Shown: positions 46,801 through 56,247 of the stretch, piece by piece
Layout: every line of letters starts with the position of its first letter
How positions within the stretch are numbered: the first letter of the stretch is position 1
Assembly: GCF_029223255.1 (NCBI RefSeq)
Contig: NZ_JARHUC010000001.1
Location: 124,001 to 188,000 of the forward strand
Direction of reading: 5' to 3'
From: Albimonas marina
GTDB taxonomy: Bacteria > Pseudomonadota > Alphaproteobacteria > Rhodobacterales > Rhodobacteraceae
Length of the DNA: 64,000 bases
The notes under the pieces: generated by a model
The model's input: the letters and a program-made list of their open reading frames with translations, nothing else
Told to the model about the DNA's origin: nothing
Databases searched by the model: none
Made by a program: the position numbers and the translations under genes

Positions 46801-47877
46801 ATGAACCCGACGCAAGAGGCGCAGGGCGCCGAGACCGAAGGCCGCGTTCACCCGCGCCGCGTGTTCTCGGGCGTTCAGCCCACCGGCAACCTGCACCTGG
46901 GCAATTACCTCGGCGCCGTGAAGCGCTTCGTCGAGATGCAGGACGAGGCCGCCGAACTGGGCGGCGAGACGATCTACTGCATGGTCGACATGCACGCGCT
47001 GACCATCAACCCGGACCCCGCCGAGCTGAAGCGCGCGACCCGGGAGCTGGCCTGCGCCTTCATCGCCTGCGGCCTCGACCCCGAGAAATCCATCCTGTTC
47101 AACCAGTCCCAGGTGCCGGCCCATGCCGAGCTGGCCTGGATCTTCAACTGCGTGGCGCGCGTGGGCTGGATGAACCGGATGACCCAGTTCAAGGAGAAGG
47201 CGGGCAAGAACCGCGAGGCGGCCTCGGTCGGCCTCTACGCCTACCCTGTCCTGATGGCCGCCGACATCCTGGCCTACCGCGCGACCCACGTGCCGGTGGG
47301 CGAGGACCAGAAGCAGCACCTCGAGCTGACCCGCGACATCGCCACCAAGTTCAACCTCGACTACGGCCAGCCCGGTTTCTTCCCGCTGACCGAGCCGCTG
47401 ATCGAGGGCGTGGCGACCCGCGTGATGTCGCTGCGCGACGGCTCCAAGAAGATGTCGAAGTCGGATGCGTCCGACATGAGCCGCATCAACCTGACCGACG
47501 ACGCCGACGCCATCGCCCAGAAGATCCGCAAGGCCCGCACCGACCCCGAGCCCCTGCCCGAGACGCTCGAGGGCCTGGCCGAGCGGCCGGAGGCGAAGAA
47601 CCTCGTGGGCATCATGGCGGCGCTGTCGAACCGCACCGCCGAGCAGGTGGTGGGCGAGTGGGCGGGCAAGCCGTTCTCGGAGTTCAAGCCCGCGCTCGCC
47701 GAACTGGCGGTCGAGAGCCTGGCCCCGATCGCCGGCCGGATGCGCGAGCTGAGCGCCGACCCCGCCCATATCGACCAGGTGCTGGCGAAGGGCGCCGAGA
47801 AGGCCGACGCCATCGCCGCCCCGATCATCGACGAGGTCTACGACGTCGTCGGCCTGCTGCGCTCGCGCCGTCGCTGA
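46801..47877 (+). CDS. trpS: Tryptophanyl-tRNA synthetase
   Basis: Class I aminoacyl-tRNA synthetase. The 358-residue length fits. The HIGH-equivalent is [11 protein letters not shown] (about 28-38) and the KMSKS loop is [13 protein letters not shown]. Further marks: [42 protein letters not shown]. The N-terminal 20 residues are an acidic extension. GGAGGA lies upstream of the ATG at 46801. Confidence 0.96.
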   Translation: MNPTQEAQGAETEGRVHPRRVFSGVQPTGNLHLGNYLGAVKRFVEMQDEAAELGGETIYCMVDMHALTINPDPAELKRATRELACAFIACGLDPEKSILFNQSQVPAHAELAWIFNCVARVGWMNRMTQFKEKAGKNREAASVGLYAYPVLMAADILAYRATHVPVGEDQKQHLELTRDIATKFNLDYGQPGFFPLTEPLIEGVATRVMSLRDGSKKMSKSDASDMSRINLTDDADAIAQKIRKARTDPEPLPETLEGLAERPEAKNLVGIMAALSNRTAEQVVGEWAGKPFSEFKPALAELAVESLAPIAGRMRELSADPAHIDQVLAKGAEKADAIAAPIIDEVYDVVGLLRSRRR

Positions 47878-48115
47878 GCGGGGGCCGCCTCCGCATCCCG
47901 GGTCCGCCGCGCGCGGGCCCGGACGCCGCGCCATCCGGCCGGCCGGTGATTCTCCGCCGAACGGGGCGGCCTCGCCCCGCGGCGCGTATCGGTCACCGCG
48001 CAGGCGGGGCATGATGACGCGATACGCACGCCCGCGGCGTGAAATGCCGAGCCTCGGCCCGGAAACCTCCGTCCCCCGCCTTCACCTCGCCTTTCCAAAC
48101 CGCTAGATCGTATCC

Positions 48116-48694
48116 ATGGACATACAGCCGAAGCCGCTGAACCCCCTGGTCAAGGCCGCGCTCGAGTTCGGGCCGCTGGTCCTGTTCTTCGTGATCTACC
48201 AGCGCACGGACATCTTCACGGCCACCGCGGTGTTCATTCCCACCATTCTCGGCGCGCTGGGCGTGTCGTGGTGGCTCAGCCGCGACGTGCCGCGCATGGC
48301 GGTGGTGACGGCGGTGGTGGTCGTGGTCTTCGGCGGCCTGACGCTGTGGCTGAAGGACGCCACCTTCATCAAGATGAAGCCGACCATCATCAACGTGCTG
48401 TTCGCCGGCGCGCTGGGCTGGGGGGTGCTGCGCGGACGCAGCTACCTCAAGGACCTGATCGGCGGCGCGATGCCGTTGAGCGACGCGGGCTGGATGATCC
48501 TGACCAAGCGCTGGGCCCTGTTCTTCCTGTTCATGGCCGTGGTGAACGAGGTCGTCTGGCGCACCCAGACCGAGGAGTTCTGGGTCACCTTCAAGACCTT
48601 CGCCTCCCCCGCCATCACCTTCCTGTTCGTGATCTCCCAGTTCGGGCTGATCAAGAAGCACGGGACGGACGGCGGCGCCGGCGGAGACGCCTGA
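48116..48694 (+). CDS. yciB: Inner membrane-spanning protein YciB (septation protein A family)
   Basis: A 192-residue membrane protein of the YciB/IspA/septation protein A family, linked to cell division and envelope synthesis. The N-terminal signature is LEFGPLVLFFVIYQRTDIFTATAVFI (16-41). Later come KMKPTIINVLFAGALGWGVLRGRSYLK and KRWALFFLFMAVVNEVVWRTQTEEFWVTFKTF. Five TM helices are predicted. It lies 238 bp downstream of trpS on the same strand. Confidence 0.93.
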   Translation: MDIQPKPLNPLVKAALEFGPLVLFFVIYQRTDIFTATAVFIPTILGALGVSWWLSRDVPRMAVVTAVVVVVFGGLTLWLKDATFIKMKPTIINVLFAGALGWGVLRGRSYLKDLIGGAMPLSDAGWMILTKRWALFFLFMAVVNEVVWRTQTEEFWVTFKTFASPAITFLFVISQFGLIKKHGTDGGAGGDA

Positions 48695-48778
48695 GGCCTC
48701 CGCCCGACGCGGCGGCCAGAGGCCCCTGCGGGCCGGCGAAGGCGGCCGGCCCCTGCGCTCCGGCTTAGCCGCGCGCTC

Positions 48779-49864
48779 TCAGAAGAACGGGATCGTGCCG
48801 TCGTCGACCGCGGTGATCTGGTTGTCGAGGATCTCGTCCACCACCACGCCCTTCAGCAGCACCCGGCCGGTCTCGGTCTCGAACAGCACGCCCTTGCGGG
48901 TCTGCTGGGCGAAGTCGCGGAAGTCGTCGGCGGTCTCGTAGTAGACGTCGCGGTCGAAGCCGATCTTGTCGCCGCGCCCGAAGTCGTGAATCACGGTCTT
49001 CCCAGTCCCCGCGACGTCGGACATGAAGAACTTGTCGTCGCCGGCGCCGCCCCACAGGTCGTTGCGCCCCAGCGACGAGATCAGCGAGTCGCCGCCGCCG
49101 CCGCCGCGCAGCTCGTCCCGGCCGCCCTGGCCGATCATCACGTCCTTGCCGCCCCCGCCGAACAGCATGTCGTCGCCGGAGCCGCCGATCAGCCAGTCGC
49201 GCCCGCCGGCGCCCTCGAGCGCGTCGTCGCCGCCGCCGCCCCACAGCTTGTCGTCGGCGGCCTTGCCCTGCATCTTCGCGCCGGGGTGCTGGTCGCCGCG
49301 CAGGTGATCGTCGCCGGCGCCGCCTTTGATCCGGTCGCGCCCGCCGCCGCCCGACAGCTCGTCGTCGCCCTTGCCGCCGAAGAAGCGGTCGTCGCCGCCC
49401 GAGCCGACCACCCGGTCGCCGCCGCCGCCCACGTCGAGCGTCACGTCCGCGAAGCCGTCGCCGCCCTTCTGCAGGATCACCACCTCCTGCCGGCCCGCGA
49501 ACAGCGCGCGGGTCGAGGCGCCCAGCAGGTCGTCGACCGAGGGCGCGGTCTCGTTCTTGAAGGTCCAGGTGACGGCGTTTCCGGTCCCCTTCCAGCCCAC
49601 CGAGAAGCTGTCGGGGGAGGAGGCGAAGGCGGCCGTGTACCACTCCGGCGGCAGGTCCCCCGCGAAGTCCTTGGGCGGGGGCGGGAAATCCTCGCCCAGG
49701 AAGCTGGTGGTGCGCCCGCCGCCGTTCCAGATCAGCGCGCCCGGCGCGATCCCGAGCGAGGGCGAGCCGGTGGGCTGGCCCGACACGTCGAGGATCGAGA
49801 GCCCCCCGGGCGAGAAATCGACCGGGCCGGCGGCCTTGAGGACGATGGCGACGCGCTGGACCAT
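48779..49864 (-). CDS. RTX-type calcium-binding protein
   Basis: A 361-residue protein. The N-terminal part (1-150) is not recognised. From about 152 on there are many RTX nonapeptides of the type GGxGxDxxx (GGGGDRVVGSGGDDRFFGGKGDDELSG region), ending about 280. A C-terminal domain with VIHDFGRGDKIGFDRD resembles M10-serralysin ends. It is presumably secreted by a type I system and binds calcium; no exporter genes are in the window. Start ATG at 49864. It is downstream of ccmG on the same strand, but the 180-bp gap and different role suggest separate transcription. Confidence 0.85.
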   Translation of the reverse strand: MVQRVAIVLKAAGPVDFSPGGLSILDVSGQPTGSPSLGIAPGALIWNGGGRTTSFLGEDFPPPPKDFAGDLPPEWYTAAFASSPDSFSVGWKGTGNAVTWTFKNETAPSVDDLLGASTRALFAGRQEVVILQKGGDGFADVTLDVGGGGDRVVGSGGDDRFFGGKGDDELSGGGGRDRIKGGAGDDHLRGDQHPGAKMQGKAADDKLWGGGGDDALEGAGGRDWLIGGSGDDMLFGGGGKDVMIGQGGRDELRGGGGGDSLISSLGRNDLWGGAGDDKFFMSDVAGTGKTVIHDFGRGDKIGFDRDVYYETADDFRDFAQQTRKGVLFETETGRVLLKGVVVDEILDNQITAVDDGTIPFF

Positions 49865-50044
49865 GGGGGGCTCCCTCGTTGCATGGCGGCCGGAGGGCCG
49901 CGCCCTTCAATGGCGACAGTCCTCACCGTCGGCCGTGATCGTTGCGTGACGCCGGGGGCGGGCGCAACGAGGCGCGGGACCGGGATTTCGCAGGATGGAT
50001 TTAGACTTCGCCTGCCGGCGGCCGCGGGGCCGCCGCGCCGGGCG

Positions 50045-50611
50045 TCAGCCCTCGGTCGGGGCCCAGCCGGCCTCGCGCAGGGCGGGCAGGATCTTGCGCT
50101 CGAGGTCGTGGTTCTGGATCGGGCCGACGTGCTTGTAGACGATGCGCCCCTCGCCATCGACGACGAAGGTCTCGGGCACGCCGTAGACGCCCCACTCGAT
50201 CCCCGCGCGGCCGGTGGTGTCGGCGCCGACATGGGCGAAGGGGTCGCCCAGCTCCCGCAGGAAGCCCAGCGCCGCGTCGCGGTCGTCCTTGTAGTTGATC
50301 GAGTCGATCTCGACGCCCATCGCCTGCAGCTTCATCAGCTCCGGATGCTCGACCCGGCAGGGGCCGCACCAGCTGGCCCAGATGTTCACCAGCTTCACGC
50401 CGGGCCGCTTCAGCAGCTCGGTCGTCAGCCGCGGCTCGCCGGGGCGGAGGCTCGCGAGGTCCGTCTTGGGGACCGTCTTCTCGATCAGGGCGGAGGGCAG
50501 CGCGTCCTGGTCGCGGCCCAGCATGGACCAGGACAGGCCCGCCAGCGCCAGGAAGGCGACCAGCGGGATCAGCGCCCAGAGGCGCGAGCGCTTCGGCGCG
50601 GGATCGGTCAT
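50045..50611 (-). CDS. ccmG: CcmG/DsbE thiol:disulfide interchange protein
   Basis: Periplasmic thioredoxin-like reductant for apocytochrome c cysteines during haem attachment (System I). The 188-residue protein has one N-terminal membrane anchor (about 11-31) and the active-site pair C82 and C85 in NIWASWCGPCRVEHP, with the conserved GVYGVPETFVVDGEG (cis-Pro loop). The ATG at 50611 overlaps the ccmD stop (4 nt). It is the last gene in the run ccmC-ccmD-ccmG. Confidence 0.95.
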   Translation of the reverse strand: MTDPAPKRSRLWALIPLVAFLALAGLSWSMLGRDQDALPSALIEKTVPKTDLASLRPGEPRLTTELLKRPGVKLVNIWASWCGPCRVEHPELMKLQAMGVEIDSINYKDDRDAALGFLRELGDPFAHVGADTTGRAGIEWGVYGVPETFVVDGEGRIVYKHVGPIQNHDLERKILPALREAGWAPTEG

Positions 50612-50772
50612 GGCGCGCTCCTGCGGCGGGGGTGGCGGGCCTCCAGCCGCTCCAGCTCGCGGCGGGCGCGACGGGAGGCGCGGATCGAGGCCCCCACCAG
50701 AGCCGCCACGATGGCCAGCGTGCCGAGGTAGGAGCCCAGGATGTAGGGCGCGTACTCGCCGAGCGCGGGCAT
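50608..50772 (-). CDS. ccmD: Haem exporter protein CcmD
   Basis: A 54-residue protein with one TM helix (about 9-29: YILGSYLGTLAIVAALVGAS) followed by a highly basic tail (RASRRARRELERLEARHPRRR). CcmD helps release holo-CcmE from the CcmABC complex. The position between ccmC and ccmG, with 4-nt and 3-nt overlaps on either side, makes the assignment firm despite the small size. Confidence 0.9.
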   Translation of the reverse strand: MPALGEYAPYILGSYLGTLAIVAALVGASIRASRRARRELERLEARHPRRRSAP

Positions 50773-51539
50773 CAGGCGGCCTCCTCGGAGGGGGCGGGCC
50801 CTTCGCCGGCGGCGAGGCGGATCGCGCGGGCGCGGCGCAGGCGGATCTCGGTCCGCACGCGCAGCAGCAAGAGGGCGAGGAACATCAGGAAGAACCCGAC
50901 GAGGCTGAGCACCAGCGGCCGCCAGAACACGTCGGCGACGTTGGTCTCCCGGTCCAGCGACAGCGAGGCGCCCTGGTGCAGGCCCTGCGCCCAGAAGATC
51001 ACCGCGTAGCGCGACACGATCGCGAAGACCGAGCCCACCAGGCACAGCACCGCGGTCAGGTCGGCGGCGGCGTCGGGATCCTCGATCGCGGCCCACAGCG
51101 CGATGTAGCCGGCGTAGAAGAACAGCATGATCAGGAAGGCGGTCAGCCGCGGATCCCAGGCCCACCAGGTGCCCCACATCGGCTGGCCCCAGAGCGCGCC
51201 GGTGACGATGGCGGCGAGCGTCATGCCCGCGCCGATGGGCGCGGCCGCCTTGGCGGCGAGCGCCGAGACGTGGTGGCGGCGGATCAGCCAGATCAGGCTC
51301 ATGATCCCCATGAAGGCGTAGACGTTGATCGCCAGCGTCGCCGCGGGGACGTGGATGTAGATGATCTTGACGGTCGAGCCCTGCTGGTAGTCGTCCGGGG
51401 TGAAGAAGAAGCCCCAGACCAGCCCGGAGATCAGCGCCGCGGCGGCGGCGACGGAGACCCAGGGCAGCAGAACCCCGCTCAGCCGCATGAAGCGGGCGGG
51501 GTTGGCGAAGTCCCAGATGGATTTCGGCCAGATCGACAT
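50770..51539 (-). CDS. ccmC: Haem exporter/transfer protein CcmC
   Basis: Inner-membrane protein that loads haem onto CcmE. It is 255 residues with six predicted TM helices. The WWD haem-handling motif GQPMWGTWWAWDPRLT is at 118-133, with flanking histidines H63 (IYIHVPA) and the one in QGLHQGAS. The start is ATG 51539 (MSIWPKSIW). The stop TGA (50772-50774) overlaps the ccmD start. ccmA and ccmB are not found upstream; the next gene on that side is a cupin protein. Confidence 0.95.
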
Positions 51540-51754
51540 GCGGTTTTCGTTATCCGTTCCGACGCCCGCGGGCAATGCGGCCTTGGCGCCCCGCCGCTCA
51601 CGATGCCGCAAGATCGGCCAAGGGAGGAAGGCGCCGCGTCGACCCGCGCGCCCGGGCCCGGCCGCGCGCCCGCGGCGCAGGGCCGGCGCGGCGCCGTCGG
51701 CCCGGGGCCTCGGGGCGGGCGACGCGCGCGCCGGGCCGCGTGGAACCGGGCGCG

Positions 51755-52117
51755 TCAGAACTGGACGATGGCCATGTGCACGTCCTCGTCCCCCAGCACG
51801 GTGGTGCGGTGGCCCGAGCCGGCGGTGTCCTCCATCCGCCAGATCGCGCCGGCGCCGAACTCCCGGCTCTCGCCGTCGCCGGTCTCGACCCGCACGCGGC
51901 CCTTCAGCAGGTAGCCCATCTGCCGCCGCGGCGTGGGGTGGCGGGCGCCGGTCCAGCCGGCCGGCAGCACCAGGTGCAGCAGGGCCGAAACGGGCTCGGA
52001 GGCCGAGATCGGCATCGACGGCGCGGGGGGCGCGAAGTCGCCGGGCGTGAGGGCGATGGCGCGCTCCTCGAAGCGGGAGACGCCGTCGGCGTCCTCGGTC
52101 GTGCAGATCATGTCCAT
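51755..52117 (-). CDS. Cupin domain protein
   Basis: A 120-residue single-domain cupin. Cupin motif 1 is HPTPRRQMGYLLKGRVRVETGDG (about 60-82), and motif 2 follows as GHRTTVLGDEDVHMAIVQF. The usual motif 1 pattern of two His and a Glu is incomplete, so metal binding is uncertain. The function is not predictable. ATG at 52117 (alternative 52111). It is divergent from the dehydrogenase gene at 52346. Confidence 0.75.
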   Translation of the reverse strand: MDMICTTEDADGVSRFEERAIALTPGDFAPPAPSMPISASEPVSALLHLVLPAGWTGARHPTPRRQMGYLLKGRVRVETGDGESREFGAGAIWRMEDTAGSGHRTTVLGDEDVHMAIVQF

Positions 52118-52345
52118 TCTGAAATCCCCCCGGGCGCGCGCATCCGATCCGGCGCGGGCTGACCCTACGGCCGCCGGCCGGCCCGCGCCAGCGCCCGGAC
52201 GTCCGATCCCGAGTCGCGAAGACCGCTTCCCCGACCGGAACGGGTCGCGATCCGACCGGCTTGCGTCGCCCCTTCGCAGACGCAGGCCCGCCGGGACCGC
52301 TACAGGTGGGCGCGAATGCAGACCGGGCGCGAGGAGATCCCAGGC

Positions 52346-54841
52346 ATGAAGACGCAGGCGCGGGCGGTTGTTGTCGGCGGCGGCGCGGTCGGGGTTTCGA
52401 TCGCCTACCACCTGGCGAAGGCGGGCTGGGACACGATCCTGCTGGAGCGGGACGAGCTGACCTCGGGCTCCACCTGGCACGCGGCCGGCCTGCTGCCGCT
52501 GTTCAACATGAGCTACGCCACCTCGCACATCCACAAGTACTCGGTCGATTTCTACAAGGGGCTGGAGGCCGAGACGGGCCTGAACGCGGGCTTCGCCGTG
52601 GTCGGCAACCTGCGCATGGCCCAGACCGACGCGCGGATGGACGAATACCGCCTCTACGCCTCCACCGCCGAGACCGTGGGCGTCGAGGTCGAGTGGATGA
52701 CGCCGAAGCAGATCGCCGACCGCTGGCCGCTGGTGCGCGCCGACGACCTGAAGGGCGCGATCCTTCATCCCGGCGACGGCTACATCAACCCCGCCGACGT
52801 GACCCAGGCCATGGCCAAGGGCGCCCGCCAGCACGGCGCCACGATCATCCGCAAGGTCCAGGTCGACGGGTTCGAGCGTCGCAACGGCGAGTGGATCGTC
52901 AAGGTCGCCCACATGACCGAGAAGGGCGGCAACCTCGTCCCCAACGGCGAGACCTCCGAGATCCGCTGCGAGCACGTGGTCACCGCCACCGGCAACCACG
53001 CCCAGCGCACCGCCGCGATGATCGGCTGCTACATCCCCGCGATGCCGGTCGAGCACCAGTACATCGTGACCGAGCCCGACCCCGCCCTGGTCGATTACCG
53101 CAAGACCGCGCCTGAGCATCCCGTCCTGCGCGACGCCGACGCCAAGTGGTACGTGCGCGAGGAGCGCGGCGGCTGGATCCTGGGCCCCTATGAGCGCAAC
53201 GCGCCGGCCTGGGCCAAGTTCGGCGTGCCCGAGACCTTCCGCGCCGACCTCCTGAAGCTCGACCTCGAGCGGATCGAGGAAGAGTACATGTCCATGATCC
53301 ACCGCATTCCGTCCTCGGAATCGGTGGGCCTGAAGGACGATTTCAACGGCCCGATCTGCTACACGCCCGACGGCAACCCGCTGGTCGGCCCCGCGCCCGG
53401 CGTGCCGAACTTCTGGTTCGCGGAAGGCTTCTCCTTCGGCATCACCGCCGCCGGCGGCACCGGCCACTACCTCGCGCAGCTGATGACCGAGGGCGAGGCC
53501 GAGATCGACATGTGGTCGCTCGACCCCCGCCGCTACGGCAAGTGGGTGAACCGCGAGTACGCGGCGACGAAGAACGAGGAGTGCTACGAGCACGTCTTCA
53601 TCCTCCACCACCCCGACGAGGAGCGCGAGGCGGCCCGCCCCCTGCGCACCTCGCCCTGCTACGAGCGGATGAAGGCGGCCGGCGCCCAGTTCGGGCAGGT
53701 GAACGGGTTCGAGCGGCCCAACTACTTCGCCCCGCAGGGCTTCGACGATCACGGCGCGCGCAGCTTCCGGCGCGGCGGCTGGTGGGAATACGCCGAGGCC
53801 GAAGCCAAGATGGTGCGCGAGGGCGTCGGCCTCTACGACGCCTCGGCCTTCGCCAAGACCCGGATCAAGGGTCCGGGGGCGGCGGCCTTCCTCGACTGGC
53901 TGACCTGCAACAAGCTGCCCAAGGTCGGGCGCATCAACCTGACCTACGCGCTGACCGACGCCGGCACCGTGCGGACCGAGGCGACCATCGTGCGCCTGGC
54001 CGAGGACGACTTCTACGTGGTCACCGCCGGCGCCGCGCAGGCCTACGACTTCGACTTCTTCGAGAAGGAGGCCGCGGCGAAGCGCGACGAACTCGGCTGG
54101 ATCGAGGTGCAGGACATCACCACCCAGTGGGGCGTCTTCGCCATCGCCGGGCCGAAGTCGCGCGAGGTGCTGCGCGCCCTGATCGTCGACGCCGACCCCG
54201 CCACGGCGCTGTCGAACAAGCGCTTCCCCTGGCTCTCGATGCGCCAGATCGACCTCGGCATGGTCCCCACCATGGCGATCCGCGTCGCCTACACCGGCGA
54301 GCTCGGCTATGAGCTGCACCACCCGATCGAGATGCAGAACCACCTGTTCGACGCGCTGGTGAAGGCCGGCGAGCCGCACGGGATGGGCTTCTTCGGCGCC
54401 CGCGCCCAGAATTGGATGCGGCAGGAGAAGAGCTACCGCGCCTTCGGCTCCGACCTCGGCCGGGACGCCTCGCCGCTGGAATCCGGTCTCGACCGCTTCG
54501 TCGACATGACCAAGGACTTCAAGGGCAAGGCGGCGATGGAGGCGCTCGGCATTCGCGCCAAATGCGTCACCGTGCTGATGGACGGGCCCGAGGGCGCGCT
54601 GGCCGCCGACCCCTGGGGGCGCGAGGCGCTCTACTCCGACGGCAAGGTCATCGGTCGCCTGACCTCGGGCGGCTGGTCGGTGGCCCTGCAGCGCCGCATC
54701 GGCCTCGCCTACGTGAAGCCGGAGCTGGCCGAGCCGGGCACGAAGCTCAAGGTCCTGATCATGGGCGACCAGTACGACGCCGAGGTGGTCGAGGACTCGC
54801 CCCACGATCCGACCAACGCCCGCCTGCGCGTCGACGGCTGA
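52346..54841 (+). CDS. FAD-dependent dimethylglycine/sarcosine dehydrogenase-like protein with GcvT domain
   Basis: An 831-residue fusion of an N-terminal FAD amine dehydrogenase and a C-terminal aminomethyltransferase (GcvT) domain, the architecture of dimethylglycine and sarcosine dehydrogenases. FAD binding is at VVVGGGAVGVSIAYHLA (8-24), and H45 in GSTWHAAGLL is the position of covalent FAD attachment in this family. The C-terminal folate-binding part includes GYELHHPIEMQNHLFDAL and DFKGKAAMEAL. It probably oxidises an N-methylated amino acid with formaldehyde transfer to tetrahydrofolate. The substrate is not certain. GAGGAG lies 9 nt upstream of the start. Confidence 0.88.
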   Translation: MKTQARAVVVGGGAVGVSIAYHLAKAGWDTILLERDELTSGSTWHAAGLLPLFNMSYATSHIHKYSVDFYKGLEAETGLNAGFAVVGNLRMAQTDARMDEYRLYASTAETVGVEVEWMTPKQIADRWPLVRADDLKGAILHPGDGYINPADVTQAMAKGARQHGATIIRKVQVDGFERRNGEWIVKVAHMTEKGGNLVPNGETSEIRCEHVVTATGNHAQRTAAMIGCYIPAMPVEHQYIVTEPDPALVDYRKTAPEHPVLRDADAKWYVREERGGWILGPYERNAPAWAKFGVPETFRADLLKLDLERIEEEYMSMIHRIPSSESVGLKDDFNGPICYTPDGNPLVGPAPGVPNFWFAEGFSFGITAAGGTGHYLAQLMTEGEAEIDMWSLDPRRYGKWVNREYAATKNEECYEHVFILHHPDEEREAARPLRTSPCYERMKAAGAQFGQVNGFERPNYFAPQGFDDHGARSFRRGGWWEYAEAEAKMVREGVGLYDASAFAKTRIKGPGAAAFLDWLTCNKLPKVGRINLTYALTDAGTVRTEATIVRLAEDDFYVVTAGAAQAYDFDFFEKEAAAKRDELGWIEVQDITTQWGVFAIAGPKSREVLRALIVDADPATALSNKRFPWLSMRQIDLGMVPTMAIRVAYTGELGYELHHPIEMQNHLFDALVKAGEPHGMGFFGARAQNWMRQEKSYRAFGSDLGRDASPLESGLDRFVDMTKDFKGKAAMEALGIRAKCVTVLMDGPEGALAADPWGREALYSDGKVIGRLTSGGWSVALQRRIGLAYVKPELAEPGTKLKVLIMGDQYDAEVVEDSPHDPTNARLRVDG

Positions 54842-54882
54842 GCCGGCCCAGAGATTCGCGCGCCGCCTTTCGCCCCGGGGGC

Positions 54883-54903
54883 GCCCCGGGCTCGACCCGG
54901 GGC
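54883..54903 (+). terminator. Hairpin after the dehydrogenase gene
   Basis: An 8-bp stem GCCCCGGG/CCCGGGGC with a 5-nt loop (CTCGA), 42 nt after the stop. It lies between convergent genes (dehydrogenase and PNPOx-like). No T-run. Confidence 0.55.
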
Positions 54904-55007
54904 CTCCTGCCCCCGGTCGCGGCAGGGGCGGTTCGGGCGCGTCGGTCCCGCGACCGTTGCGCGAACGGCCGAGACCCCGGGGCGGGCCCGGGGCGCCGGC
55001 GCCGCGC

Positions 55008-55613
55008 CTAGGGTGTCTCGCCCAGCGCCGCCAGCCGCCCCTCCAGCTCCTCGATCCGGGACTGGAGGCGGCGGAGCGTGGGGGCCAGCTCCGCCTGGGT
55101 GAAGCGGGGCGTGATGTGCTGGTTGCAGTTCCAGTCGAAGGCCTCGACCTCGAGGATCATCAGCCGCTGGGCCTTCTCGCGCAGGGGGCCCGGCGCGAGC
55201 GCGGCGGCGAGCTCCGGCTCCGACTCCAGCGGCGTGGGGCGGGCGCGCGCCAGCAGCTTCAGGCGGCCCTGGCGGGCGTAGTCCATGAAGAACAGGGCCA
55301 CGCGGTCCTCGCCCGCCAGGTTGCCCAGCGTGATCAGCTGCCGGTTGCCCTTCAGGTCCACGAAGGCCAGCCGCCGCGGATCCAGCGCCTGGATGAAGCC
55401 CGGCGGGCCGCCCCGGTGCTGCACGTAGGGCCAGCCCGAAGCCGAGACGCTGGCCATGTAGAAGCTCTCGCGCGAGGCGATGAAGGCGGCCTCGTCCTGG
55501 CCCAGCGCGTCCGGCCCCTCGCCCGGCGGCGGCGAGAAGGCCCGCCCGTTGACCTGCGCCTGCGCGGCGCGGACCGCCGGGGTGAACAGCAGGTCGTGGT
55601 ATCGGTCGGTCAT
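55008..55613 (-). CDS. Pyridoxamine 5'-phosphate oxidase-like FMN-binding protein
   Basis: A 201-residue protein of the split-barrel FMN-binding superfamily. Core segments: FIASRESFYMASVSASGWPYVQHRGGPPGFI (about 44-74), DLKGNRQLITLGNLAGEDRVALFFMDY and TPRFTQAEL. It ends with a short coiled coil (LRRLQSRIEELEGRLAAL). The family includes pyridoxamine phosphate oxidases and other flavin proteins, so the actual substrate is unknown. Start ATG at 55613. Its upstream region (55614-55970) holds no other gene. Confidence 0.8.
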   Translation of the reverse strand: MTDRYHDLLFTPAVRAAQAQVNGRAFSPPPGEGPDALGQDEAAFIASRESFYMASVSASGWPYVQHRGGPPGFIQALDPRRLAFVDLKGNRQLITLGNLAGEDRVALFFMDYARQGRLKLLARARPTPLESEPELAAALAPGPLREKAQRLMILEVEAFDWNCNQHITPRFTQAELAPTLRRLQSRIEELEGRLAALGETP

Positions 55614-56247
55614 CGCGCCTCTCCTTCGGCCTCCGCCCTCCTTGCAGATGCCCCCGGAGCCGCCGAAGGGCAATGTGCGCCGCGGGCAGCGGGGCGTGGC
55701 CCACGATCCGCGACCGCCGCACCGTTTCCCGCCGCGCCGCCCTTCGTTCAGCGTCGCTGCAAGCCTCTGAACGCCGCCGGAGCGGTTCAGATCGCGCCGG
55801 ATCGGTTGCGCCCCCCGAGTCGGAGGGAGATTCGGCGGACGGCCTTGCGCCCATGCCGAACCCGCAGGCCCGATGCTGGATGATGCCTCTTCGCAGGGCA
55901 GCGGCGCGAGAGCCGGAGGCGGACCTCGCCGCCGCAACGGCGCGTGGCCGGCAAGCCTTTGCAGCCGCGCCAAAAAAATGATCAGGGGCGCAGCCCCCCA
56001 AAGGCCGCGCCCCGTCTCGTTTCCGCCGATCCCCATAACCGGCGGAACCGCCGGATCCGTCTCCCCCCGCTTCCGGAAGCGAAGCGGAGACGGACCCGGC
56101 GCCGCTGCATGACCCGGGCCCCGCGCCATTCCAGACTGTCTTCCCCATGGAAAGACGCGAGGCCCCCGATCACGCTGCGAGTGCCACACACGCTCACTGC
56201 GTTCCGTTCACCCCTGATGAACGATTCGGCGTGACACGAGCGTGATA
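55614..56247. other. 634-bp gap with a structured segment and terminator
   Basis: No gene is called. The half next to 55613 is presumably the promoter region of the PNPOx-like gene. The segment 55972-56110 contains a minus-strand terminator and stacked inverted repeats (CCGGCGG/CCGCCGG at 56039-56054, CCGTCTCC/GGAGACGG at 56057-56093 around the palindrome CGCTTCCGGAAGCG). The part to 56247 is the 3' region of the dehydratase gene, with a small inverted repeat GTCTTCC/GGAAAGAC near 56139-56157. Confidence 0.6.
55972..55997 (-). terminator. Rho-independent terminator with seven-T tail
   Basis: On the minus strand the stem GGGGC/GCCCC (55993-55997 with 55985-55989, loop TGC) is followed 6 nt later by seven T residues (55978-55972). 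It is the longest T-run terminator noted in this window. It lies about 250 nt downstream of the threonine/serine dehydratase stop, which is far for that gene. Confidence 0.65.
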
